Positions 26,084-35,536 of a stretch of 64,000 bases of DNA are shown here, piece after piece. A model generated the notes under the pieces. The model did no database searches. It was not told the origin of the DNA and saw only the letters and a list, made by a program, of their open reading frames with translations. Every line of letters begins with the position of its first letter. Position 1 is the stretch's first letter. Position numbers and translations under genes: made by a program. Origin of the DNA: Lyngbya sp. HA4199-MV5 (lineage in GTDB: Bacteria; Cyanobacteriota; Cyanobacteriia; Leptolyngbyales; Leptolyngbyaceae); assembly GCA_019359375.1 (NCBI GenBank), contig JAHHHL010000003.1:124001-188000 (forward strand), given 5' to 3'.

Positions 26084-26204
26084 GTATCCTTTGAGCGGAT
26101 TTGCTGTATCACGCTCTACCGAACTGACTGAACAAATCCGTTAAGGTCACTGGAAGTAATCGTTGTGATCTTGACGACATTCGTTCATTGGCACGTTCTC
26201 ATTC

Positions 26205-27179
26205 ATGCGCCTAGAGCAGTTGCAAGCATTTCTCGCGGTGGCAGAGACGGGTAGCTTTCAGCAAGCTGCCCAGCGCTGTGGTGTCACGCAATCAGCCATC
26301 AGTCGGCAAATTCAAAGCCTAGAGGCAGCGTTAAAGGTGCCACTCTTTCATCGCACCACTCAGGCAAAGCTGACGATCGCGGGCGATCGCTTTCTGCCTC
26401 GTGCCAAAAAAATTTGTCAGGAATGGCTCAATGCGATTCAAGATCTGGATGATTTGTTGGCAGGAAAGCAGCCAGAACTGTGCGTCGCTGCCATCCATTC
26501 CATCTGCGCGTATCATCTGCCCCCTGTATTGCAGCAGTTTTGCCACGATTATCCGGATGTGCAATTGCGGGTGACGGCGTTGGGCAGCGATCGTTCCCTC
26601 AAAGTGCTGAAGGATGGGCTGGTGGATCTGGCGATCGTCATGCACAATCGGTTTTTGATGACGAACCCAGAAATGGTTGTGCAAGTGCTGTACGACGAGC
26701 CGATCAAGGTGCTGATGGGGGCAAATCATCCCTTAGCCGTCTATGATGCGGTTCCCTGGGATGCACTGATTGCTTATCCGCAGGTGGTCTTTAAAGATGG
26801 GTATGGAATGCAGCGGTTAGTGCAGGAGCAATTTGAACGACGGGGAGTGCCGTTGCGGGCTGCGTTGGAGCTAAATACGCCAGATGCCTTTCGGGGCGTG
26901 GTGCGGCAGGGAGAATTAATTGCTCTGCTGCCAGAGACCGCACTCGTTGAGGCGTATACAGATCCAACCTTAGCAGTACGATCGCTGGCTCCCAGTGTTG
27001 ATCGCCACAAGGGATTGTTAACCGATTCCCTGACTGACCCACCCTTTACCCGTCAGGTGGTGCTGGTGACAACCCGCGATCGCTTACAAATTCCGCCCAT
27101 TCAACATTTTTTCAACCTTGTAGCGGCATTATTGCCACCCCAAATTCAGCTACCGCTATCGATCGCAACCGTCGAATAA
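26205..27179 (+). CDS. LysR family transcriptional regulator
   Basis: The 324-residue protein has the winged helix-turn-helix at residues 1-60 (MRLEQLQAFLAVAETGSFQQ, VTQSAISRQIQSLE, PLFHRTTQAKLT). A LysR substrate-binding domain follows, with LCVAAIHSICAYHLPPVLQQF and FKDGYGMQRLVQEQF. The effector is unknown. The gene is followed after 42 bases by a TrpD2-like gene on the same strand, so they probably share a transcript and the regulator may control it. LysR regulators more often control a divergent gene, but no divergent neighbour is close. Confidence 0.92.
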   Translation: MRLEQLQAFLAVAETGSFQQAAQRCGVTQSAISRQIQSLEAALKVPLFHRTTQAKLTIAGDRFLPRAKKICQEWLNAIQDLDDLLAGKQPELCVAAIHSICAYHLPPVLQQFCHDYPDVQLRVTALGSDRSLKVLKDGLVDLAIVMHNRFLMTNPEMVVQVLYDEPIKVLMGANHPLAVYDAVPWDALIAYPQVVFKDGYGMQRLVQEQFERRGVPLRAALELNTPDAFRGVVRQGELIALLPETALVEAYTDPTLAVRSLAPSVDRHKGLLTDSLTDPPFTRQVVLVTTRDRLQIPPIQHFFNLVAALLPPQIQLPLSIATVE

Positions 27180-27221
27180 GGGCGTTTGTCGGTCGCTTTC
27201 TGCCGCTATCGAGTGAATGCT

Positions 27222-28280
27222 ATGAGTCATGCTTTTAGAGATCTGCTTCGTAAAGTGGGTAGCGGCACGCACACCAGCGAATCCCTATCTCGCGAGGAAG
27301 CAGCGGCGGCAACTCGCATGATGTTGCTCCACGAAGCAACCCCGGCACAGATTGGTGCCTTTATGATTGCCCATCGCATTCGACGACCGACAGGCACTGA
27401 ATTAGCTGGGATGCTGGATGCCTATGAGGAGCTTGGTCCACGCCTGCACCCAATCGCCTCGGCTCATCCAGTCACAGTCATGGGGGTTCCCTACGATGGG
27501 CGATCGCGCACCGCTCCCCTCAACCCTTTAATTGCCTTGATCCTGGCAACGGCTCATTGTCCGGTGCTCATGCATGGGGGCGATCGGATGCCCACGAAAG
27601 AAGGGGAACCACTCATCGACTACTGGCGCGGCTTAGGCGTTGACTGGAGCCAGCTATCCCTGGCACAGGTGCAGGACATCTTAGACGCTACAGGGTTAGG
27701 CTTTCTTCATTTGCCGACTCACTTTCCCCTGGCGCAAAGCTTGGTGCTTTATCGTGAGCAAATCGGGAAGCGTCCGCCACTGGCAACGATGGAGCTGATC
27801 TGGTCGCCCTATGGCGGTGAGGCTCATCTCGTCTCTGGCTTCGTGCATCCCCCCACAGAGTTGATGTTTCAGGAAGCGATCGCGCTGCGAGGCATTTCTC
27901 ACTTCACCAGCGTCAAAGGTTTAGAGGGAAGCAGCGATTTGCCCAGAGAACGGACTGCCATTATTGGTTTGGGCGCACCCGCGATCAGCTTTGAACGTTT
28001 ACACCTGCATCCACGCGACTACGGCTTTGAGGGCAAAAATGTTCCCTTAGACACTACCTCCAAGCTCGTCGAAGCCATGTACACCGTGCTGGAAGGTCAG
28101 CCTTCTGAGCTGATGCAATCGACCCTCTGGAGCAGTGGGTTTTATCTATGGCGTTGTGGCAGTTGTCGATCGCTCGAAGCAGGCATTCAGGAAGCCAACC
28201 GCCTGCTGACCGAAGGACTGGTGCTGCAAAAACTACGAGAACTCCAGCAGGTTGCTACCCCCTTGCAACTGACGCATTAA
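27222..28280 (+). CDS. TrpD2-like anthranilate phosphoribosyltransferase paralogue
   Basis: From ATG 27222 the product is 352 residues and has the fold of the class III nucleoside-phosphorylase/TrpD family: SREEAAAATRMMLLHEATPAQIGAFMIAHRIRRPTG, then VPYDGRSRTAPLNPL. The PRPP glycine loop of true TrpD (GTGGDG) is absent and reads MGVPYDGRS instead. GGDRMPTKEG replaces KHGNRS. This matches the YbiB/TrpD2 branch, whose E. coli member binds nucleic acid and lacks the anthranilate activity. The lysine/arginine-poor surface here leaves that role open. It lies directly after a LysR gene and is the second TrpD-fold gene in the window. Confidence 0.85.
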   Translation: MSHAFRDLLRKVGSGTHTSESLSREEAAAATRMMLLHEATPAQIGAFMIAHRIRRPTGTELAGMLDAYEELGPRLHPIASAHPVTVMGVPYDGRSRTAPLNPLIALILATAHCPVLMHGGDRMPTKEGEPLIDYWRGLGVDWSQLSLAQVQDILDATGLGFLHLPTHFPLAQSLVLYREQIGKRPPLATMELIWSPYGGEAHLVSGFVHPPTELMFQEAIALRGISHFTSVKGLEGSSDLPRERTAIIGLGAPAISFERLHLHPRDYGFEGKNVPLDTTSKLVEAMYTVLEGQPSELMQSTLWSSGFYLWRCGSCRSLEAGIQEANRLLTEGLVLQKLRELQQVATPLQLTH

Positions 28281-28315
28281 GGCAGGAGGCAGGAGGCAGG
28301 AGGCAGAAGGCAGAA
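28281..28315. repeat. Short tandem 7-bp repeats (GGCAGGA type)
   Basis: Five successive units of GGCAGGA/GGCAGAA follow the stop codon of the TrpD2-like gene. The same units recur at about 58575-58630 and 63030-63080, and inside ligA. They are the usual short tandemly repeated sequences of filamentous cyanobacteria. Confidence 0.8.
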
Positions 28316-28446
28316 TAGCCTATTTCTTTGGGCTTTTAGTATGGCGATCGCCATTAACGTCACATCAATTTAACCAGCCATTGCTACAGATGAATCGTTG
28401 TCAAGGCAATTCTTTGTCCCTACCGCATGCTTTGCTCTCACTCTCA

Positions 28447-28491
28447 TATTTATGCCTTTGGTATTTATGCCTTTGGAATTGTATGCCTTTG
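28447..28491. repeat. Three 15-bp direct repeats before the acylphosphatase stop
   Basis: TATTTATGCCTTTGG occurs twice in a row, followed by a diverged third unit (AATTGTATGCCTTTG). They end about 14 bases from the end of the acylphosphatase gene on the minus strand. No function can be inferred. Confidence 0.75.
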
Positions 28492-28504
28492 AAATTACAT
28501 CGCA

Positions 28505-28780
28505 TCAGCGGCGGACATTAAAAGATTGTAGGCTCTCTGGCGGTTCGTAGGAAGCTATCACTTGCTCCACGATCGCTTCTGGGGGACCTTCATGGCACCA
28601 GCGCAGCATGGACTCGATCGCCGCTTCCTCGCCTTCAAACACCGCTTCGACGCGTCCATCGGGCAAGTTTCGTACCCAACCCTTTAAACCCAGATGCGTG
28701 GCAAGTTTAGCCGTTGTCATGCGGTAAGCAACGCCCTGAACCCGTCCCGAAATCCAGACGTGTGCGCGAATGAGTTCCAT
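28505..28780 (-). CDS. acyP: Acylphosphatase
   Basis: The 91-residue protein shows the acylphosphatase signature: HVWISGRVQGVAYRMTTAKLA, with the phosphate loop and catalytic arginine, then GLKGWVRNLPDGRVEAVFEG with the catalytic asparagine. It hydrolyses carboxyl-phosphate bonds such as acetyl phosphate and 1,3-bisphosphoglycerate in the cytosol. Length is standard. It is a single gene, divergent from the esterase gene. Confidence 0.95.
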   Translation of the reverse strand: MELIRAHVWISGRVQGVAYRMTTAKLATHLGLKGWVRNLPDGRVEAVFEGEEAAIESMLRWCHEGPPEAIVEQVIASYEPPESLQSFNVRR

Positions 28781-28981
28781 AGATTGGTGGAAAAGCCTTT
28801 CATCATTAAACTCCGGCTTAGCAAAGTTGAATCATCTCTCTGCAAGCGATTTTTCTCTGTACTCTCGATTTTCTCCGTGCTGTGTTAGGAATGGTGATCG
28901 CAGCCTGTGTATTCATCAACGGTTTGATGCAGCGATGCGTTTTCTAGCCTCCGAACACACATCTTTTCTCCTTACTAAACT

Positions 28982-29752
28982 ATGGGCACTATCCAGATCA
29001 TCCGTGACTTCCGTTCTGATGCTGAGCAGATGACGCGCACGATTCGCATTTTTACGCCCGATGCATATACACAGCAGCCAAATCAGCCGTTTCCCGTTTT
29101 ATACATGTTCGATGGGCAGAATGTGTTTTCCCATCCTGAATCAGCGATGTTTGATACCTGGTGCGCCAACACGACGATGGAAGCGCTGGTGAAAGAAGGA
29201 AGCGTGCGTCCGTGGATTATTGTGGCGATCGACAGTACGCCCGATCGGATGGTCGAATATTCTCCCTGGCTTGGGGGACGAGGCGATTTGTGCGCTCAGT
29301 TTTTGCTCAAGCAGCTCAAGCCCTATATCGACAAAAACTACCGCACTCTCCCACAGCCACAGTGGACAGGCGTGATGGGAGCCAGTATGGGCGGCTTGAT
29401 GGCGCTGTACATCGGCAAGAAATATGCTCAAGCGGTGGGTCGTATTGGTGGGCTTTCGCCAGCATTGATGTGGGGTGGCGATCAAACCTTTAAGCTCTGG
29501 AACCAGCGCACGAACGTCTGGTCAAAAATCTATCTCTACGTTGGCAGTCAAGAGCAATACTCGTTTCATGGCGTTTGGCTCGACTACGTTCCTATCACAC
29601 GAGACTTCTACAATCATCTCAAAAGGCTGGGCTATAAGGATCACGAAGTCCATTTCCTGCTAGCAAACGGTGAGACACACTATGAGACCTCGTGGCAACG
29701 CCGACTCCCCGAAATTTGGCGCTGGTTGCTGGCTGAAACCACAGGTAGCTAA
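28982..29752 (+). CDS. Esterase family protein (alpha/beta hydrolase, EntF/Fes-like)
   Basis: The 256-residue protein belongs to the putative esterase (enterochelin-esterase-like) family. It has FPVLYMFDGQNVFSHPESAMFDTW near residues 38-61, the nucleophile elbow GVMGASMGGLMALY (GxSxG, serine about 140) and a late histidine in NGETHYETSWQRRLPEIW. No signal peptide is visible, so it is probably cytosolic. Family members cleave esters such as siderophores, cinnamoyl groups or S-formylglutathione; the substrate is unknown. No siderophore genes lie nearby. It is convergent with the YkvA gene. Confidence 0.87.
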   Translation: MGTIQIIRDFRSDAEQMTRTIRIFTPDAYTQQPNQPFPVLYMFDGQNVFSHPESAMFDTWCANTTMEALVKEGSVRPWIIVAIDSTPDRMVEYSPWLGGRGDLCAQFLLKQLKPYIDKNYRTLPQPQWTGVMGASMGGLMALYIGKKYAQAVGRIGGLSPALMWGGDQTFKLWNQRTNVWSKIYLYVGSQEQYSFHGVWLDYVPITRDFYNHLKRLGYKDHEVHFLLANGETHYETSWQRRLPEIWRWLLAETTGS

Positions 29753-29829
29753 GTGATGCTATGTCGTCTGCTGATTCCAGACTCTTGTTCTGTGCAATCT
29801 CAACTCTTATCTTCAGGTATTCTGTTCCA

Positions 29830-30132
29830 TTACTTTGCAGAATGAGAATTAAAAAATTTGTCAGCCTTACGCCTGTGGTCATCTGTGACATATGCTCCAA
29901 CAGTTGCCAAAGCTGTTGCAATGACCCCAGCATCATCTGTAAAGCCAATACCTACCAAAACATCAGGTATTGCATCCATTGGTGACAGGAAGTACGTTAG
30001 AGCAGCAGCGATCGTCCCTTTTACTGGAAGCGGTGTTTTCGAGTCGATCATGCAAAAGTACATTGCCAGCGCATCTTTTGTGAATGGAACGTGCCCAATA
30101 AAACGCTTGACCTTCTTGAGGAAATCATCCAT
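29830..30132 (-). CDS. YkvA/DUF1232 family membrane protein
   Basis: The product is 100 residues from ATG 30132. Its DUF1232 signature, PLPVKGTIAAALTYFLSPMDAIPDVLVGIGFTDDAGVI, has the invariant Y-x-x-x-P-x-D-x-I-P-D core and an amphipathic membrane-associated helix. Its function is unknown. An ORF on the other strand covers the same bases but has no family match. The start farther upstream at 30177 is possible but does not improve the fit. Confidence 0.88.
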   Translation of the reverse strand: MDDFLKKVKRFIGHVPFTKDALAMYFCMIDSKTPLPVKGTIAAALTYFLSPMDAIPDVLVGIGFTDDAGVIATALATVGAYVTDDHRRKADKFFNSHSAK

Positions 30133-30439
30133 GAACTGGTACCTGTGTTGATATATCAAACATAAAGTACCCAACACGCAGCCTAGCTAACTGACTTTGT
30201 AGCGTTTTTTACTTAAAAAAGGCACACTTATCTTCACCTCTTATACGTCATACGCTTTCTAAAAGCCCTATCAAACATGATGAAGAATTGACGGTTAAAG
30301 CATCTTTAAATTTTGCGTCTAACAAACTAGCTTTCCGAAACTAAAGCAATACATAGGTGTTGATTGTATGTAGCAATAAGCTTTTCCAGTTTTCCAGGAT
30401 GAGTTTCTTGAGCATGATCCCACTCTAAACATTGATTGG
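30133..30439. other. Spacer at the start of the accessory region
   Basis: No gene or repeat is seen in 307 bases. The sequence is visibly AT-richer than the flanking genes. Confidence 0.35.
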
Positions 30440-31039
30440 TTAACGTTGAATCCCTTTAAGAAACTCGTTTCTAGCTTCCAGTCGAGACGGCATTAAGACA
30501 CAGCGTACTAGCAAGGCAATGTCTAACTCTGGCAAAAATTCACTACGATCGATGGCTTCGTAATCCTCGTCACGCAACCGATAGAGAGAGAGGTTATCGT
30601 TTTCCCAAAACCAGACTTCTGAAATCTGTAAGCGCTTGTATTTTGCTAATTTCTTGATGGTGCCACTGGTGATAATGACTTCAACGGCAAGATCGGGATG
30701 TTCTTTATTCCCTTTCTCACCAATGTAATAAGATTCATCTGGCTCAAAGGAAACCTTTTGCCCTTCTACTTCACGAGTTGCACTGCCAACAGGCATGAAT
30801 TCAATGCCTATTTCACAAAAATAGAACTCTAGCAGAAAACCAAGAATTGATTTAATGAGTTCGTGAGGTTCACCGATCGTCATCAGTTCAATAAATCCAT
30901 CCAAATAGGTGAGCCGCACCCCTGGAACCTCTTCCATCAGGGTTTGAATTGCCTTGAACTCTTGCCAACTATGCCAACCGGGCAAGAGAAGCCGTTGCTC
31001 TTGAGTAGACGATGGTTTCTCCAGAATTTGTGGTGTCAT
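30440..31039 (-). CDS. Uma2 family nuclease-like protein 1
   Basis: The 199-residue protein has the Uma2 (DUF820) pattern: an N-terminal WQEFKAIQTLMEEVPGVRLTYLDGFIELM with the conserved glutamate, then PDLAVEVIITSGTIKKLAKYKRLQISEVWFWENDNLSLYRL. This is the PD-(D/E)xK core with the acidic pair and a lysine. Uma2 genes are very numerous in cyanobacteria and usually lack a known role; nuclease activity is inferred from the fold. It lies 73 bases from a second Uma2 gene on the same strand. Its YDGFIELM region differs clearly from that neighbour, so this is not a recent duplication. Confidence 0.85.
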   Translation of the reverse strand: MTPQILEKPSSTQEQRLLLPGWHSWQEFKAIQTLMEEVPGVRLTYLDGFIELMTIGEPHELIKSILGFLLEFYFCEIGIEFMPVGSATREVEGQKVSFEPDESYYIGEKGNKEHPDLAVEVIITSGTIKKLAKYKRLQISEVWFWENDNLSLYRLRDEDYEAIDRSEFLPELDIALLVRCVLMPSRLEARNEFLKGIQR

Positions 31040-31112
31040 AACGGTTGCAGAAGGTCGGGACGTAATCGATTCGCTTTTATCATGAGCTTTTTTAGCATGA
31101 CTGACTTTTGTC

Positions 31113-31679
31113 TTATTGAGCGTTTAAGATTTGCTCAACGGTTAAAGCAAGTTCGGAAAACGTGCGAGAAATTAGGCGATCGCTGCCCTTAAATTCAGCG
31201 ACATCATAAAAGCCGTCGTTCAACAGCAGCACAGAAATTTTCGCTTCCAATGGATCAACGATCCAATATTCAGCAATACCGAGAGCGGCGTACTCGGATT
31301 GCTTAAAGCGGTAATCGCGCGTCACGGATTCTGGGCTGGCAATTTCGATCACTAACAGCGGTGCGGTTGTAAGAATAGCGGCTTGATAGCGAATAGTCTG
31401 CGCTTGTTCGTTCGTGATGACGCAGGCATCCGGCAATCGTGACCGACGTTCAGTGGTTCGCACGCCTGTTTCGCCTTGCCGCACCCGCCAATCCAGCCCT
31501 AAGCGTTGAATCTCTAAGTAAAGCTGAATGAGCAGAAACCCTGCGATTGCCCCATGTTCACCTGTTGGAGGAGTCATTAAGACAAGCGCTCCATCGAAGA
31601 GTTCATACCGATTGTCTGTCCCATCGTCGTAGGTCAGGTAGTCTTCAAACGTGATGGGTTTGGTTGGGGACTGCACCAT
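31113..31679 (-). CDS. Uma2 family nuclease-like protein 2
   Basis: From ATG 31679 the product is 188 residues: ITFEDYLTYDDGTDNRYELFDGALVLM, then LPDACVITNEQAQTI, LLVIEIASPESVTRDYRFKQSEYAALGIAEYWIVDP and TFSELALTVEQIL. This is the classic Uma2/DUF820 form with the PD-(D/E)xK core (D, E and the lysine before Q-S-E-Y). Its start lies 25 bases after the alaS stop, so it can be read from the alaS transcript. It is one of five Uma2 genes between 30 and 40 kb. Confidence 0.9.
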   Translation of the reverse strand: MVQSPTKPITFEDYLTYDDGTDNRYELFDGALVLMTPPTGEHGAIAGFLLIQLYLEIQRLGLDWRVRQGETGVRTTERRSRLPDACVITNEQAQTIRYQAAILTTAPLLVIEIASPESVTRDYRFKQSEYAALGIAEYWIVDPLEAKISVLLLNDGFYDVAEFKGSDRLISRTFSELALTVEQILNAQ

Positions 31680-31704
31680 AGCGACTCTTGGAGACTTCTT
31701 GAGG

Positions 31705-34347
31705 TTACTGCAAGGCTGCTTTGAGTTGAGTTTTCGCTTCTGCCAAAGCCTCTGGTAGCTTGCTGGCATCGCGTCCGCCTGCTTGAGCAAGGTTGGGTCG
31801 TCCACCGCCGCCGCCGCCTGTGAGTTTGGCGATCGCGCCCACCAGTTTCCCAGCCTGCAAGCCTTTTTGCATGACGGCAGGACTGAAGGCAGCGACGAGG
31901 CTAACTTTATCGGCTTCGGGCACAGAACCAAGCACAACCGCACCATTGCTCAGCTTTTGCTGAAGCTGTTCCGCAGCGGTTTTGAGGGATTCGGGGTCAA
32001 CGCTGTCGAGTTGGGCGATAAGGATGTGGAATTCACCGATCGCTTCTGCTTGAGACAGAAGACTATCTGCCTTAGCAAGGGCAAGCTGACCTTTCACCGT
32101 TTCAAGCTGCTTTTGGGTCGTTTTGAGTTCGGTTTGCAGGGCGGTGATGCGATCGCCGATCTCTTCGGGCTTGACCTTAAAGCGATCGCTCAAATCACGC
32201 ACAATGGCATCACGCAAGTTCAGGTACTCCAGCACGGCAGTTCCCGCGATCGCTTCAATCCGGCGAATACCAGCCGCTACGCCTGTTTCAGAAACGATTT
32301 TGAACAACCCGATTTCGGCTGTGTTGCTGACGTGAGTGCCGCCGCACAGTTCCATCGACACGCCTGCCACATCCAACACCCGGACTTCGCTGCCGTATTT
32401 CTCGCCAAACATGGCGATCGCGCCTTTTGCTTTAGCCTCGGCGATCGGCATGATTGACGTTTGGGCATTGTGCGCTTCGGCAACCCAGGTGTTGACCTGT
32501 TCTTCCACCTGCTGGAGTTCTTCTGGTGTCAGCGGACGAGGGCAGTGGAAATCGAAGCGGAGGCGATCGAAGGACACCAATGAACCTGCCTGCGAGATAT
32601 TGTCATCCACCAGCTTTTTCAACGCGGATTGCAGCAGATGAGTTGCCGTGTGGTGTGCCTGGACGCGACGACGACAGGCAAGGTCAATTTGCGCGGTGAC
32701 GGTATCGCCTGTGTGCAACGTGCCTCGCTCCACCCGACCATAGTGGACGAAGAAGGCGGATTCCTTTTGCACGTCCTCAATGCGAACCAGCACATCCTCG
32801 CCAGAGAGATAGCCACGATCGCCCACTTGTCCGCCCGATTCGGCATAGAAGGGCGTTTGATCCAGCACAACCTGTATGTCCGTGCCCGCTTCTGCCGTTT
32901 GTTTGGGCTTGCCGTTCACCATCAAGACCTGCACAACAGCTTCGGTGACAGGCTGGGTGTAGCCCAAAAACTCCGTCTGCTCAATGTGGTCTGCCAGTTG
33001 ATCCAGAGAGCCTTGTGCGGTGAGGTCAATCGTAGTGTGCGCCATTTGAGAGCGTCGCCGTTGCTGCTCCATTTCAGTCTCGAAGCCTTTGATATTAACG
33101 GTCAGCCCTTTCTCAGCCGCAATTTCTTCCGTCAGCTCTACAGGAAAGCCGTAGGTGTCGTAGAGCGTGAAGGCATCGGTGCCAGAAATTTGTCCGCCTG
33201 CACCGATTTTCTCGGTGATGTCTGCCAGGAGCTTTTCACCCCGCTCGAGGGTTTTGAGAAAGCTGATCTCCTCTCGTTGCAGCGCGACTTTAATCGTCCG
33301 CTCCATCACCCGCACGTTGGGGTAGGCGGACTCTGAAAGGGCAATCGCGGCTTCGGCAACTTTGGGGGTAAACTCGCGATCGATGCCAATCAAGCGACCG
33401 TAGCGAATCACACGACGAATGAGCCGACGCAGCACGTAGCCACGCCCTTCATTGGATGCCACGATGCCGTCAGTGATCATGTGGACGACCGCACGGATGT
33501 GATCCCCGATGACCTTGAGCGCGATTTTGGTGGTTTCGTCAGCGGTAGCGTAATCGAGGTTGGCGATCGCTACTGCCTTCTGAATAATCGGCAAGATCAG
33601 ATCCGTCTCATAGTTATTGGGCACTTTCTGGAGGATTTGCGCCATCCGTTCCAATCCCAACCCCGTATCAATGTTCTTGTTTGCCAGTGGGGTCAAGTTG
33701 CCTGCTGCATCCCGGTTGTACTGCATGAACACCAGATTGTAGAACTCGATAAACCGGGTGTCGTCTTCCAGGTCAATGTGCTCGTCACCCTTTTCGGGAT
33801 GGAAGTCGTAGTAAATCTCTGAACAGGGACCACACGGACCTGTCGGACCCGACACCCAGAAGTTATCCTTCTCGCCCATGCGCTGAATCCGGTGCGCTGG
33901 GATACCGATTTCGTCCCGCCAGATCGCAAAGGCTTCATCGTCGTCTTCAAACACACTCACGACTAACTGCTCTGGCGGCAAGCCATAGACTTGTGTAGAC
34001 AACTCCCACGCCCACGCGATCGCCTGCGACTTGAAATAATCCCCAAAGCTGAAGTTGCCCAACATCTCAAAGAAGGTATGGTGCCGTGCCGTACGTCCCA
34101 CGTTTTCAATGTCGTTGGTGCGAATACATTTCTGCGATGTAGTGGCACGCGGAAACTCCGCCGGACGCTGTCCCAGAAAGATGGGTTTAAACGGCAACAT
34201 CCCGGCGATCGTCAACAGCACCGTCGGATCTTCCGGCACCAAAGAGGCACTGGGCAAGATCTGGTGCCCTCTGGCTGCATAGAAGTCGAGAAAGGTTTGC
34301 CGAATGTGAGCGCCTGTAGTGCGATCGCCGTTGGGGAGAGTAGCCAT
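31705..34347 (-). CDS. alaS: Alanyl-tRNA synthetase
   Basis: The 880-residue protein has all AlaRS parts. The catalytic class II domain shows [22 protein letters not shown] and [15 protein letters not shown]. The tRNA-recognition region follows, then the editing domain with [12 protein letters not shown] and [17 protein letters not shown] (zinc ligands). The C-terminal C-Ala domain ends [15 protein letters not shown]. It charges tRNA-Ala and clears mis-charged serine or glycine. Length is standard. It is the only core gene inside the accessory region, flanked by Uma2 and antitoxin genes. Confidence 0.98.
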   Translation of the reverse strand: MATLPNGDRTTGAHIRQTFLDFYAARGHQILPSASLVPEDPTVLLTIAGMLPFKPIFLGQRPAEFPRATTSQKCIRTNDIENVGRTARHHTFFEMLGNFSFGDYFKSQAIAWAWELSTQVYGLPPEQLVVSVFEDDDEAFAIWRDEIGIPAHRIQRMGEKDNFWVSGPTGPCGPCSEIYYDFHPEKGDEHIDLEDDTRFIEFYNLVFMQYNRDAAGNLTPLANKNIDTGLGLERMAQILQKVPNNYETDLILPIIQKAVAIANLDYATADETTKIALKVIGDHIRAVVHMITDGIVASNEGRGYVLRRLIRRVIRYGRLIGIDREFTPKVAEAAIALSESAYPNVRVMERTIKVALQREEISFLKTLERGEKLLADITEKIGAGGQISGTDAFTLYDTYGFPVELTEEIAAEKGLTVNIKGFETEMEQQRRRSQMAHTTIDLTAQGSLDQLADHIEQTEFLGYTQPVTEAVVQVLMVNGKPKQTAEAGTDIQVVLDQTPFYAESGGQVGDRGYLSGEDVLVRIEDVQKESAFFVHYGRVERGTLHTGDTVTAQIDLACRRRVQAHHTATHLLQSALKKLVDDNISQAGSLVSFDRLRFDFHCPRPLTPEELQQVEEQVNTWVAEAHNAQTSIMPIAEAKAKGAIAMFGEKYGSEVRVLDVAGVSMELCGGTHVSNTAEIGLFKIVSETGVAAGIRRIEAIAGTAVLEYLNLRDAIVRDLSDRFKVKPEEIGDRITALQTELKTTQKQLETVKGQLALAKADSLLSQAEAIGEFHILIAQLDSVDPESLKTAAEQLQQKLSNGAVVLGSVPEADKVSLVAAFSPAVMQKGLQAGKLVGAIAKLTGGGGGGRPNLAQAGGRDASKLPEALAEAKTQLKAALQ

Positions 34348-34441
34348 GAGACGGGGTGGGGGTCTATAAGAAGTTATTCGCTGATCTTAATGATGCCGCA
34401 TGAACTAGCCAATCTCCCACTGCGATCGGGGTTAATTCGAT

Positions 34442-34705
34442 TTATAGCCCTAGCGTTGCTTTTGCACTTTCCCAGGAAATGCTACTGCCTTTTTCTGCTT
34501 GAAGAATGCTCTGGCGAAATTTAAAGGCAAATTCGGTATCGGTCAGAATGTCGAGAGTTTCGAGTAGCTCGGTGAGGTCTGTATAGCTGAGCGCCGCCAT
34601 AACAGGCACCCCATCTTGAGTAATGACGATGGGTTCGTCGGTCAGTTCACCGGGAAGGTTGGAGTGTTGTTGTTGTACCTGTGCGATCGTGAGTTGTTTG
34701 GGCAT
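34442..34705 (-). CDS. Phd/YefM-type antitoxin, without visible toxin
   Basis: From ATG 34705 the product is 87 residues: LTIAQVQQQHSNLPGELTDEPIVITQDGVPVMAALSYTDLTELLETLDIL. That is the Phd/YefM antitoxin fold, which binds its own promoter through the N-terminus and covers a RelE or Doc toxin with its C-terminus. The bases between its stop and alaS (94 bp) cannot hold a toxin, and the gene upstream is a Uma2 pseudogene on the other strand. It therefore looks solitary. It could also act as a free transcription repressor. Confidence 0.78.
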   Translation of the reverse strand: MPKQLTIAQVQQQHSNLPGELTDEPIVITQDGVPVMAALSYTDLTELLETLDILTDTEFAFKFRQSILQAEKGSSISWESAKATLGL

Positions 34706-34823
34706 AACACAAGCGGCTGGTCGGGTAAATTCACTGTAGCACCCGGTTTCTTGCAGAGCGATCGCACTTATTAACTGCTTTACACTAAAGTCAGCGGTAA
34801 CAGTGAAGCAGTAACAGGAAGCC

Positions 34824-35382
34824 ATGACTTCGACAAAGGTTCGCCTCTGGACAGTTGACGAATATCACCGCATGATAACAGCGGGCATTTTGACACCGAG
34901 CGATCGCGTGGAGCTTTTACAGGGACAGATTGTTAGGATGAGTCCTCAATTACCGCCTCATGCAGCAACGACGCAAAGAACAGCTCGTTACCTAGATCGG
35001 CTTTTAGCTAAGCGTGCATATATTAAGAATGCTACTTCCGGTCACGCTCCAGCCCAACTCTGAGCCAGAACCCGATATTGCGATCGTTCGCTTTGATGAC
35101 AAGGAATACTCTGATCGCCATCCCACACCAAGCGATATCTTCTGGCTAATTGAAGTTGCTGATACCTCGTTGCAAGACGATCGCACGGTCAAAGCACCTC
35201 TCTATGCCAAAGCGGGCATTTTGGAACACTGGATTTTGGATGTGAATACTCGACAGGTTTACGTGTTTCGTGATCCGCAGGATGATGGGTACGGGCAGGA
35301 AGTTGTTTTGACTGAAGAAAACACTCTGAGCGCGATCGCGTTTCCAGCACTGACCATCGCTTTAAACCAACTCTTTCCTTAA
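34824..35382 (+). pseudogene. Uma2 family gene 3, broken by a one-base frameshift
   Basis: The first frame reads VRLWTVDEYHRMITAGILTPSDRVELLQGQIVRMSP then YLDRLLAKRAYI. It then runs out of register and stops at 35061. The second frame resumes with LLPVTLQPNSEPEPDIAIVR, IFWLIEVADTSLQDDRTVK and AKAGILEHWILDVNTRQVYVFRD. Joined, they form a complete Uma2 protein. Removing one base in the ATTAAGAAT stretch near 35023-35030 restores the frame (AYI-R-M-LLPVTL). A sequencing error is possible; otherwise the gene is inactive. Confidence 0.85.
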
Positions 35383-35536
35383 CGATCATAGGACTCACCC
35401 GAACCTCGAAGGTTTTTGGGGAACGATGAGAGGGGCAATGGCGCTTTTGTTAGGTAGTAGCATAGAAAGACAGTCGCTGATGCGGATCATTCAGCCCACG
35501 CCAAACTGCGATTGATGCGACAGGAGCGATCAGACT

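Noticed and set aside
29858-30151. Plus-strand frame opposite the YkvA gene
   Set aside because: The minus strand has an unmistakable DUF1232 signature.
32629-33336. Long open frame antisense to alaS
   Set aside because: It lies wholly inside alaS, has no family pattern, and is explained by the codon bias of the sense gene.
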